9,630 nt of DNA from an uncultured Actinomyces sp. (GTDB lineage Bacteria; Actinomycetota; Actinomycetes; Actinomycetales; Actinomycetaceae), in contig USPB01000067.1 in the NCBI GenBank assembly GCA_900556405.1, positions 1-9,630 on the forward strand. Reading direction: 5' to 3'. The notes beneath the pieces were generated by a model, which ran no database searches, was not told where the DNA came from, and worked only from the letters and a program-made list of their open reading frames with translations. Below are positions 1 through 6,184 of the stretch, in pieces (within the stretch, counting starts at the first letter, position 1; each line of letters opens with the position of its first letter). The position numbers and the translations under genes are program-made.

Positions 1-84
1 AAGTTCCTGGGCTTCATGGTCCGCGAGGTCATCCGCCACCACGAGGACATCAAGGCCGAATACGACGAGGGCGCCTGCCTCTGA
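1..84 (+). CDS. C-terminal end of an unrecognised protein (5' end outside the window)
   Basis: Frame 1 is open from the first base to a TGA at 82-84 and encodes 27 residues, ending in EYDEGACL. The segment is charged and probably helical (VREVIRHHEDIKAEYDE) and shows no motif I can assign to a family. The third-position G/C bias matches real genes in the window, and the frame ends just before a GC-rich hairpin, both consistent with a genuine gene end. It is separated from the following regulator gene by 135 bp, so it is probably not part of the galactoside module. No function is proposed. Confidence 0.6.
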   Translation, partial: KFLGFMVREVIRHHEDIKAEYDEGACL

Positions 85-93
85 GTGTGCGCT

Positions 94-112
94 CGGGGAG
101 TGCCAAGCCCCG
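94..112 (+). terminator. Weak hairpin after the partial gene
   Basis: CGGGG (94-98) can pair with CCCCG (108-112) around a 9-nt loop, 9 bp after the stop codon. No run of T follows it, so it is at best a weak or Rho-assisted terminator. Low certainty. Confidence 0.3.
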
Positions 113-206
113 GCCTCTTCAGTTGTGCGCCCGACCGATGCGGTGTTGATCCCGCTGAGCGATCAGTGAGTCAGCTAGACTGTATGAGCTGAACACAGGG
201 AGTTTT

Positions 207-212
207 GGGAGG
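207..212 (+). promoter_or_regulatory. Ribosome binding site fixing the start of the LacI-family gene
   Basis: GGGAGG lies 7 nt upstream of the ATG at 220. A TTG in frame at 205 overlaps this Shine-Dalgarno sequence and would add only five low-complexity residues, so the ATG is the better start. The rest of the 135-bp gap upstream shows only weak -10-like sequences (for example TAGACT at 176-181) without a convincing -35 at the right distance. Confidence 0.7.
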
Positions 213-219
213 GGGATCG

Positions 220-1245
220 ATGGTTAACCTCGGTGATATTGCCAAGGCGACGGGTTACTCGAAGGCGACGGTGTCTCGCGTCCTCTCGGGAGACCCCAGT
301 TTCACCGCAAAGGAATCGACCCGCCACCGTGTTATCCAAGTAGCCAACGAGCTCGGCTACGCGCTGCGCACATCGCGCGCCGGCGTCCCTCAGACCATCG
401 CGGTGCTAGAGAACTTCGACCCCTCGAATGGACCCCAGGATTCCTACTTTTCCGACCTGCGTGAGGCACTGCGCGAGCGTGCGGCGGAGAACATGATGAG
501 CCTGGCGTTCTTCCCGACCGTGGACGCGCTCATCGATGCTGCGGACGACTTCTCTGGCTTTGTGTCCATCGGTCCTGCGCCGATCGCGCAAGGCGACCTC
601 GACCGTTTGTATGAGGCGCTCTCGCACGGCGTGTTTATCGACATCAACCCCGCGCCTGCGCTCTTTCATTCTGTGCGCCCCGACCTGCAGCAAACGGTCA
701 TTGACGCGATCTACACGCTGCGTGAGCAGGGGCGTCAGCGTATCGCCTTTATCGGCGGCGCCGGGCACATGATGGGCTCTCATGTCTTCGCGCAAGACCC
801 GCGTACCATCGCCTTCAACGAGTGGGCCCACCTCCTCGACATGCCCACTGATGGTTACGTCTGCGCCTCCGGTCCCTTCACTGTGGAGAATGGACGCAGC
901 CAGGCCGAAGCACTACTTGATGCGTGCACGGATGATCTGCCCGACGCTGTCCTTGTCGCGGCTGATCCGCTGGCGGTTGGCGTCATTCAGGTGCTCGCTG
1001 CCCGTGGGCTCCGTGTACCCGATCAGATTGCCGTCGTCTCCATCGACAATCTTCAGGTCTGCGAGTACACGGCTCCCACGCTCAGCTCCTATGCGATCGA
1101 GCGCTCCGAGTTGGCCGAGACTGCGCTCATACTCCTCTCAGACGCGATCGTGGGCCGTTTCATGCATAAGCATCACGTTCTACTGTCCACCCGCCTTGTT
1201 GTGCGACAGAGCTTTATTCCCACGCACGGCGCCACCGCACAGTGA
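220..1245 (+). CDS. LacI/GalR-family transcriptional repressor, EbgR-like
   Basis: The 341-residue product has the LacI-family layout. An N-terminal helix-turn-helix (residues about 4-25, DIAKATGYSKATVSRVLSG) is followed by a linker and a periplasmic-binding-protein-like effector domain (about 55-335). The segment DPSFTAKESTRHRV after the recognition helix, the short first effector strand, and FIGG and VSIDN in the second half all resemble E. coli EbgR, the repressor of the ebg beta-galactosidase operon, as I recall it. This is by eye, not by alignment. Family knowledge says such proteins bind palindromic operators and release them when a sugar binds. The gene converges on a beta-galactosidase gene and sits one gene from a sugar symporter, so the natural targets are those two promoters. 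The hinge between the domains is unusually short (see findings). A related sugar regulator with a different inducer is possible. Confidence 0.88.
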   Translation: MVNLGDIAKATGYSKATVSRVLSGDPSFTAKESTRHRVIQVANELGYALRTSRAGVPQTIAVLENFDPSNGPQDSYFSDLREALRERAAENMMSLAFFPTVDALIDAADDFSGFVSIGPAPIAQGDLDRLYEALSHGVFIDINPAPALFHSVRPDLQQTVIDAIYTLREQGRQRIAFIGGAGHMMGSHVFAQDPRTIAFNEWAHLLDMPTDGYVCASGPFTVENGRSQAEALLDACTDDLPDAVLVAADPLAVGVIQVLAARGLRVPDQIAVVSIDNLQVCEYTAPTLSSYAIERSELAETALILLSDAIVGRFMHKHHVLLSTRLVVRQSFIPTHGATAQ

Positions 1246-1266
1246 TCGGGCGTGAACGCATAACGG

Positions 1267-1303
1267 CAGCGGCGGGGGAGTTGCCTCACACCCGCCGCCG
1301 CTG
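1267..1303. terminator. Bidirectional hairpin between convergent regulator and beta-galactosidase genes
   Basis: CAGCGGCGG (1267-1275) pairs perfectly with CCGCCGCTG (1295-1303), and GGG/CCC inside the loop can add pairs past a one-base bulge. The structure lies in the 66-bp gap between two stop codons that face each other, so it can end transcripts from both strands. No long T-run follows on either strand, which is usual for high-GC actinobacterial terminators. Confidence 0.7.
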
Positions 1304-1311
1304 AATGTCTC

Positions 1312-4300
1312 TCAGATGAGAGACAACGTCACGTCCAGGACCTGCTTCTCGGTCGCATCAATCTGGTACTCGTCATGCACCGGCGAACCCCACGAATCGT
1401 CACCGCCGACCCCCATCTGTGCAGTGAGCAGACGTAGGTAGGTCGCGGGCCGCTGGGAGGGATCCGGTAGCTCCCACCAGTGTCGAGCGTTTTCGATGTG
1501 CGCGGAGGAGTAGGGCAGCAGCGAGACCCCGAGATTGCCGCGTGCCTCAACACGCAGGCCGTGTCCGTCGTCGTCCGTTACCTCGCACCAGCGGATGCCG
1601 GGGTGGAAGCCGCACTCCTGCGGTACCGCGTAGGGGGCCAGCCCTTCGGCTGCGCTCTGGGACCACACGCCCAGGGTTGCTCCGGCCAGGCGGTCCGCGT
1701 AGGCCTCGACGGGGCCGAGGCCATAGAAACTCAGGCGGTCAATCGACGAGGGGAGCGCCCACTCGAGCCCAAAGCATGGCATCGTTGGGAGATCATGCGC
1801 ACCCGGGTAGGTTGCCGTGAGACGAATCGTGCCGTCGGTGCGCAGCTCGTAGCGCACAGGCACGGTGACATCTGCAATGCCCGCAAGACGGTAGTCGTAG
1901 GTAACGACGACACCCTCGCCGGTCTCTTCGACGGTGGTGTTCACGCATCGTGCGTAGGCTCCAGCCGTCGTCCAGCACGCGCGGTCGAAACCGTGCCCAC
2001 AGCCTCGATCATTGTCCGTTAGCGGTCGGAAGGTTGTCAGCTTGGGAGGGAAGAGGGCCATGGCCTTGTTGCCGCGACGCCACTGGACGATGCCACCCGC
2101 GGTACGCGACAGCAAAGCCTCGTTCTCGCCCTCACGCATACCAATGTTCCAACGGCCCACGGTGAATGTGGCGTGGCCACTGGGTGTCGTGTCGGCCTGC
2201 TCGGGGCAGGAGAACACTGTCTGGCCCACGGAGACAATGTGCCCAGCCTCGCACCACGCGGTGTCGGAGGAGATGACAAGTGCTGCTTCCAACACGATCT
2301 CTTGTTTTGTGTCGGCTAGCAGTTCAGACGGCCATCCCACACTGATGGTGCTCCGCCCACGGGAGATGCCTGTTGCCGCGACCTCTTTCTCCCAGACAAC
2401 CGCGCCGTCAGCAAGGATCCGGGCACGCACACACAGGTTGGCAAGCGGCGCGGGGAGGACAACGGCATCGATCAGGATTCCGTCGATGCTCGGCGTGAGA
2501 GTGACGGGGGAGTAGAGCTGTTTGACCGCCATGGCTGAGGGCTTGGGTGTGCGGTCGGCGAAGAGGATGCCATCACAGGAGAACTCCCAGTCACAAGGGC
2601 GATCCTCGAAATCGCCGCCGTATGCCAGGAACTCACCATCCGAGCCAGCGGTCGGCTCATGGTACAGAGCCTGGTCGATCAGGTCCCAGATGAAGCCCCC
2701 ACCATACGCGGGGTAGCGCTCCAGGTCCGTGTAGTGGATAAGGCCACCAACAGAGTTACCCATCGCATGCATGTACTCGCACGACAGATAGGGCTTCGCC
2801 GGGTTATCACGCAGGTACTCCTCGATCGCGTCAGGCAGCGCGTACATGCGTGACTCAATATCGGAGGCATCGTCGAACTCTCGATCCCACGTGACACCCT
2901 CGTAATGGACAGGGCGGGAATTGTCCAGCTCATGACAGCGCCGGTACATAGAGCGGAAAACCTCGCCGCCAAAAGACTCGTTACCCAGCGACCATATCAA
3001 CACGGAGGCGTGATTGAAATCCTGGTGCAACATCGACTCGACGCGATCCACGCAGGCACCCTCCCACTCCATCTTTGATCCCGGGATCGCCGTGGCTGGG
3101 GTGGGGATGTCGCCCGGCGTGCACCATGATCCGTGTGTCTCCAGGTTCGCCTCGTCAATGACATACAGGCCGTACTCATCGCACAGGTCTAGGAAACGGG
3201 TGTCATTGGGGTAATGGCTTGTGCGGATTGCATTGATGTTGAGCTGCTTGCACAGGCGCACGTCCGTCACCATGTCCTCCATCGACATCGTTCGGCCCGT
3301 GCAAGGATTGAACTCGTGGCGGTTGACACCGCGGAAAATGAGGCGCTGGCCGTTGAGCATGAAGACAGAGTTGAGGATTTCGAAGCGGCGGAAGCCCACG
3401 CGCTGAGTCACGGTCTCGCAATCGTTTCCATCGGCGTCGTGAATCGTGAGGCTCAGCGTATACAGGGCCGGATCCTCCGCCGTCCACGGGTGTGCGCCTT
3501 CTAGTTCAGCCCGAAGCGTGATGCTGGGATCGTTTGCGGGCACGCTTTCGCTCCATACAATGGCGCCGCTCGAATCGGTGAGCTGGGCGCTCGCGGTACT
3601 GTCGGCCTTGGTTCCCTTGAGGTCGACCGTGACATTGAGTATTCCCATGCCAGAGTCCGCGTCGTAGTCAGCGTTGGTTGCGAGGTGGGCGACGTGGCGG
3701 GCAGGCAGAGCTACCAGTGATACGGAACGGAAAATGCCATGGAAACGCCAGGAGTCCTGTCCTTCCAGCCACGAGCCGCTGGAATGCTCGTAGCAGGCGA
3801 CAACAATCTCGTGGTCCGGGGAGTGCGTCAGTGCTGACGTGATATCAAACTCGCTCGCCGTGTACCCGTCCTCGCAGTATCCGACGAAAGTGCCGTCTAC
3901 CCAGACGTAGAGAGCCGTCGCAAAACCATCGAAGCGTAGGCGTGCGTGTCCTTTCTTGCTCAAAGACTCCTGGAGGGAATCATGCAGGGCGAAGGCGCGC
4001 CGGTAGAGCGCAACTCGGCACTCCTCTGGCGGTTTGGGAGCCTGAGGGTTCTCGTGGCCGTCCCACGGCATCTGAATGTTGACGTACGCCGGAGGCCATA
4101 GCCCCTCAGCTTCGAGGGTTGAGGGAACGGGAAGGGTGTGGACTGCTTCCTGGTCGAATGCGGTGGTGGGGGAATCAAGAGCCACGCGCGAACTTGACGT
4201 AAGTGCGACTTCCCAGGTTCCGTCAAGACTCTGCGTTGGGGCGTTCGTGCGGTGTGCGCTGTGCGCGGGAAGTCGATTGACAGCAAAGGTCTGCGGATCG

Positions 4301-4347
4301 CTGAGCCATGCCGATGTGGGGGTGGAGGCGGTAGGTGTGTGGAACAT
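1312..4347 (-). CDS. lacZ: Beta-galactosidase, glycoside hydrolase family 2 (LacZ type)
   Basis: The 1011-residue protein has the length and full domain order of E. coli LacZ (1023 aa): sugar-binding jelly roll (about 40-215), Ig-like domain, TIM barrel (about 320-600), a second Ig-like domain and the C-terminal Bgal_small_N domain. The acid/base Glu457 is in WSLGNES and the nucleophile Glu524 in SCEYMHAMGNS, matching E. coli Glu461 and Glu537. Also seen are counterparts of Asn102 (AYVN), Asp201 (EGQDSW, Asp198), His391 (TSHYPN, His378), the Mg2+ ligands Glu416/His418 (NLETHG, Glu403/His405) and Trp999 (GVGGDDSW, Trp986). It should hydrolyse lactose or other beta-galactosides in the cytoplasm, as no signal peptide is present. 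The start at 4347 is chosen because GGAAGG lies 5 nt upstream and a longer frame to 4428 would run through the promoter. It is divergent from a symporter gene. The exact aglycone preference cannot be told. Confidence 0.95.
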   Translation of the reverse strand: MFHTPTASTPTSAWLSDPQTFAVNRLPAHSAHRTNAPTQSLDGTWEVALTSSSRVALDSPTTAFDQEAVHTLPVPSTLEAEGLWPPAYVNIQMPWDGHENPQAPKPPEECRVALYRRAFALHDSLQESLSKKGHARLRFDGFATALYVWVDGTFVGYCEDGYTASEFDITSALTHSPDHEIVVACYEHSSGSWLEGQDSWRFHGIFRSVSLVALPARHVAHLATNADYDADSGMGILNVTVDLKGTKADSTASAQLTDSSGAIVWSESVPANDPSITLRAELEGAHPWTAEDPALYTLSLTIHDADGNDCETVTQRVGFRRFEILNSVFMLNGQRLIFRGVNRHEFNPCTGRTMSMEDMVTDVRLCKQLNINAIRTSHYPNDTRFLDLCDEYGLYVIDEANLETHGSWCTPGDIPTPATAIPGSKMEWEGACVDRVESMLHQDFNHASVLIWSLGNESFGGEVFRSMYRRCHELDNSRPVHYEGVTWDREFDDASDIESRMYALPDAIEEYLRDNPAKPYLSCEYMHAMGNSVGGLIHYTDLERYPAYGGGFIWDLIDQALYHEPTAGSDGEFLAYGGDFEDRPCDWEFSCDGILFADRTPKPSAMAVKQLYSPVTLTPSIDGILIDAVVLPAPLANLCVRARILADGAVVWEKEVAATGISRGRSTISVGWPSELLADTKQEIVLEAALVISSDTAWCEAGHIVSVGQTVFSCPEQADTTPSGHATFTVGRWNIGMREGENEALLSRTAGGIVQWRRGNKAMALFPPKLTTFRPLTDNDRGCGHGFDRACWTTAGAYARCVNTTVEETGEGVVVTYDYRLAGIADVTVPVRYELRTDGTIRLTATYPGAHDLPTMPCFGLEWALPSSIDRLSFYGLGPVEAYADRLAGATLGVWSQSAAEGLAPYAVPQECGFHPGIRWCEVTDDDGHGLRVEARGNLGVSLLPYSSAHIENARHWWELPDPSQRPATYLRLLTAQMGVGGDDSWGSPVHDEYQIDATEKQVLDVTLSLI

Positions 4348-4352
4348 GGTGA

Positions 4353-4358
4353 CCTTCC
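4353..4358 (-). promoter_or_regulatory. Ribosome binding site of the beta-galactosidase gene
   Basis: On the minus strand GGAAGG precedes the ATG at 4347-4345 by 5 nt. No comparable site precedes the upstream in-frame starts, so this site decides the start. Confidence 0.75.
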
Positions 4359-4389
4359 GAATGTGCGACGTTGCGGTGGAGCGATCGTG

Positions 4390-4403
4390 CTCTGAGGTCA
4401 GAG
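4390..4403. promoter_or_regulatory. Candidate repressor operator, palindrome CTCTGAGGTCAGAG
   Basis: CTCTGA (4390-4395) and TCAGAG (4398-4403) are perfect inverted repeats separated by two bases. The site overlaps the predicted -10 and start point of the beta-galactosidase promoter, where a bound repressor would block RNA polymerase. Assigning it to the LacI-family protein encoded at 220-1245 is an inference from context. The centre is GG rather than the CG common in this family. Confidence 0.4.
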
Positions 4404-4428
4404 TATCCCGTTGATTACATAAAGGCAA
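4400..4428 (-). promoter_or_regulatory. Predicted promoter of the beta-galactosidase gene
   Basis: Reading the minus strand, TTGCCT (4428-4423; 4 of 6 matches to TTGACA) is followed after exactly 17 nt by TACTCT (4405-4400), which fits the actinobacterial TAnnnT -10 form. Transcription would start near 4393 and leave a leader of about 46 nt before the ATG at 4347. The -10 overlaps a perfect palindrome (4390-4403), a normal place for a repressor operator. This is prediction only. Confidence 0.5.
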
Positions 4429-4436
4429 TGGGGTTA

Positions 4437-4471
4437 CTAAAAGATATTGGTGTGATCTAAATATCGTTGGT
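4437..4471 (+). repeat. Two-copy 20-bp-period direct repeat in the divergent control region
   Basis: CTAAA occurs at 4437-4441 and 4457-4461 and TTGGT at 4447-4451 and 4467-4471, so the pattern CTAAA-N5-TTGGT is present twice at a spacing of exactly 20 bp, about two helical turns. The five inner bases differ (AGATA and TATCG). Two sites on the same face of the helix suggest cooperative binding of one regulator. The second TTGGT is also part of the predicted -35 of the symporter promoter. Confidence 0.5.
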
Positions 4472-4495
4472 ATTCGTAAGTAAATGCGTTACCTT
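4467..4495 (+). promoter_or_regulatory. Predicted promoter of the symporter gene
   Basis: TTGGTA (4467-4472; 4 of 6 to TTGACA) and TACCTT (4490-4495; TAnnnT type) are separated by 17 nt. The start point would be near 4502 and the leader about 34 nt. A small inverted repeat, GTAA (4480-4483) and TTAC (4489-4492), lies between the elements and touches the -10. Prediction only. Other pairings in this AT-rich stretch are possible. Confidence 0.4.
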
Positions 4496-4522
4496 AGGAG
4501 TGTCCGAGTAAGAGTTGCTTCG

Positions 4523-4528
4523 AAGGAG
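4523..4528 (+). promoter_or_regulatory. Ribosome binding site of the symporter gene
   Basis: AAGGAG lies 7 nt before the ATG at 4536 and so selects it over an in-frame TTG at 4515, which lies upstream of this site and would add seven arginine-rich residues. Confidence 0.75.
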
Positions 4529-4535
4529 AGGGACC

Positions 4536-5978
4536 ATGGCACACGAAGAAAACGTACACAAGAGCTGGGTGTCGCGAATCTGCTACGCGATCGGCAATCT
4601 GGGGCAGGCTGCGTATTACAATGCGCTCTCAACATTCTTTGTCACCTACTATGCGGCGCAGACCTTGTTCCGCGACTATGAGGACTCCGAGGCCAAGGCG
4701 ATGATTGCGATCATCACCGCCCTCGTCTTCATTATTCGGATCGTTGAGATCTTCATTGATCCACTGCTTGGGAACCTGGTGGACAACACGACCTCGCGCT
4801 TCGGGCGATTCAAGCCCTGGCAAGTCATTGGCGGCGTTGGATCCTCTATTCTTCTTTTTGCGATCTTCACCGGACTCTTCGGCCTCGTCAACGTGAACAA
4901 GGGAGTGTTCATCGTTGTCTTCATCATCGTCTTCGTGGTCCTTGACATCCTGTACTCCCTGCGTGACATCTCATACTGGGGCATGATTCCTGCGTTGTCC
5001 TCCTCCTCGCAGGAGCGCAGTGTGTACACCGCTCTCGGAACATTCACGGGCTCCATCGGCTACAACGGCGTCACCGCGATCGTCGTTCCCGTGGTTGGAT
5101 TCTTCGGTGCTCTTGCGGGAGCTGGTTCTGAGAGCCAGGAAGGATGGACGGGCTTCGGTGCAGTCATCGCTATCCTTGGTATCGTGACCTGCTTGGCCGT
5201 CGCGTTCGGAACGCGCGAGGAGGAGAGCGTCCTGCGCGATCCCTCCGATAAGTCCAACCCTCTGCAGGCATTCCAGGCGATTGTGCGCAATGATCAGTTG
5301 CTGTGGACTTCCCTCTCGTACGTCCTCTACTCGATCGCGAACGTTGCGACGACGGGCTTCATGATCTACCTCTTCAAGTTCGTGCTCCAGAAGCCCGATA
5401 TCTACTCGGTGGTCGGCATTATCGCCTTCGTCATCGGCCTGGCAGTTACGCCCCTGTACCCGGTGATCAACCACCGCCTGCCCCGCCGCTACCTCTACCT
5501 TGGCGGCATGGTGCTCATGGCGAGCGCCTACATCCTGTTCATTCTCTTCTCGTCGAACCTCATTGTCGTCTTTGTCGCCCTGGTCCTGTTCTACCTTCCG
5601 GCCACGTGTATTCAGATGACGGCTATCCTCACGATCACCGACTCTGTTGAGTACGGGCAGTGGAAGACTGGCAAGCGTAACGAGGCCGTCACCCTCTCGG
5701 TGCGCCCCATGCTCGACAAGATCGCCGGCGCCCTGTCGAACTCCATCGTCGGCTTCGTCGCCATCGCTGCAGCCATGACCAATGATGTTGACCCCGCCCT
5801 GCTGACGACCGGGAACATTGAGACCTTCAAGACGGCTGCTTTCTACGCTCCTCTTGCGGTTATCGTCCTGGCGTTCATCGTCTTTGCTCGCAAGGTCAGC
5901 CTGACTGAGGTTAAGCATGGAGAGATTGTGTCCCTCCTGGAGCAAAACCTTGCTCGCTCCGAGGCTGCTGAAGACTAA
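4536..5978 (+). CDS. GPH-family galactoside:cation symporter (MFS_2, MelB/LacS-like)
   Basis: The 480-residue protein is very hydrophobic, with about 12 predicted membrane segments. It carries the signatures of the glycoside-pentoside-hexuronide:cation symporter family: RIVEIFIDPLLGNLVD followed by NTTSRFGRFKPW (about 68-95, end of helix 2 and loop 2-3), and DSVEYGQWKTGKR (about 369-381, helix 11 region), whose Lys377 corresponds to the conserved lysine of MelB. At the MelB cation site, Asp55 is Glu71 and Asn58 is Ile74, while Asp59 is kept as Asp75. The protein lacks the C-terminal IIA domain of streptococcal LacS, so no direct control by phosphorylated HPr is expected at that site. It should import lactose or a related galactoside with H+ or Na+. 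Divergence from a beta-galactosidase gene supports this substrate, but the sequence itself does not prove it. The nearest alternative is another GPH sugar specificity. Confidence 0.88.
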   Translation: MAHEENVHKSWVSRICYAIGNLGQAAYYNALSTFFVTYYAAQTLFRDYEDSEAKAMIAIITALVFIIRIVEIFIDPLLGNLVDNTTSRFGRFKPWQVIGGVGSSILLFAIFTGLFGLVNVNKGVFIVVFIIVFVVLDILYSLRDISYWGMIPALSSSSQERSVYTALGTFTGSIGYNGVTAIVVPVVGFFGALAGAGSESQEGWTGFGAVIAILGIVTCLAVAFGTREEESVLRDPSDKSNPLQAFQAIVRNDQLLWTSLSYVLYSIANVATTGFMIYLFKFVLQKPDIYSVVGIIAFVIGLAVTPLYPVINHRLPRRYLYLGGMVLMASAYILFILFSSNLIVVFVALVLFYLPATCIQMTAILTITDSVEYGQWKTGKRNEAVTLSVRPMLDKIAGALSNSIVGFVAIAAAMTNDVDPALLTTGNIETFKTAAFYAPLAVIVLAFIVFARKVSLTEVKHGEIVSLLEQNLARSEAAED

Positions 5979-5989
5979 CCGAATAAGCG

Positions 5990-6011
5990 CCCGATGAGGA
6001 GGAGTATCGGG
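5990..6011 (+). other. Small hairpin just after the symporter stop codon
   Basis: CCCGAT (5990-5995) pairs with ATCGGG (6006-6011) around a 10-nt purine-rich loop. It precedes the terminator hairpin by three bases and could assist termination or protect the 3' end. No independent role can be shown. Confidence 0.35.
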
Positions 6012-6014
6012 TCA

Positions 6015-6050
6015 GAGGCGGGGGATGTGCGAGCGTCCCCCGCCTCGTTT
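6015..6050 (+). terminator. Strong intrinsic terminator of the symporter gene
   Basis: GAGGCGGGGGA (6015-6025) and TCCCCCGCCTC (6036-6046) form a perfect 11-bp GC-rich stem with a 10-nt loop, followed by GTTTT. This is the clearest Rho-independent terminator in the window and separates the galactoside module from the export operon. Confidence 0.9.
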
Positions 6051-6098
6051 TGTGCTCCCAGGGTTGTCTGACGAAACTCTGCGCGTGCTCCCGGATAG

Positions 6099-6116
6099 TT
6101 TTCAGGTAGCTTTCAG
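6099..6116 (+). promoter_or_regulatory. 7-4-7 direct repeat resembling an OmpR/PhoB-family response-regulator site
   Basis: TTTTCAG (6099-6105) and CTTTCAG (6110-6116) are direct repeats with 6 of 7 identical bases, separated by GTAG, giving an 11-bp period. This is the spacing at which OmpR/PhoB-type dimers bind tandem half sites, as in the 7-4-7 PhoP sites of mycobacteria. The repeat covers the place where a -35 would be for the -10 at 6129, where no -35 consensus is seen, as expected for an activated promoter. The regulator is not encoded in the window. Confidence 0.45.
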
Positions 6117-6128
6117 TCTTGTGGGATG

Positions 6129-6134
6129 TAATCT
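6129..6134 (+). promoter_or_regulatory. Predicted -10 element of the export operon
   Basis: TAATCT fits the TAnnnT form and matches TATAAT at four of six positions. A start point near 6141 would give a leader of about 44 nt. The -35 region is poor and is occupied by the direct repeat at 6099-6116. AAGGAG at 6173-6178 is the ribosome binding site of the first gene. Confidence 0.45.
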
Positions 6135-6184
6135 AGTCAGGTAGTGAGAACCATTGCCGATAAGCATTCCTCAAGGAGTTTTCG

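Noticed and set aside
1480..2022. Open frame on the + strand (180 codons) opposite lacZ
   Set aside because: Shadow of a well supported gene with an unbroken GH2 sequence. No domain or start signal.
4365..4374. Near-palindrome GCGACGTTGC with central CG just upstream of the lacZ ribosome binding site
   Set aside because: A CG centre is attractive for a LacI-family operator, but the arms are short with one mismatch and no second copy occurs at the symporter promoter or upstream of the regulator gene.
4379..4392. Inverted repeat GAGC-N6-GCTC next to the lacZ palindrome
   Set aside because: Four-base arms with a mismatched centre are expected by chance in GC-rich sequence and overlap the better palindrome.
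4348..4428. 27-codon N-terminal extension of the beta-galactosidase
   Set aside because: The extension runs through the predicted -10 and palindrome, lacks similarity to LacZ N-termini, and the ATG at 4347 has a good ribosome binding site.
4971..5945. Open frame on the minus strand (324 codons) opposite the symporter
   Set aside because: Very charged, repetitive Asp/Glu/Arg product made by reading hydrophobic membrane codons backwards. No recognisable domain.
6025..6144. 39-codon open frame on the + strand between the symporter and the export operon
   Set aside because: It begins inside the terminator stem and passes through the direct repeat and -10 of the next operon. No credible ribosome binding site.
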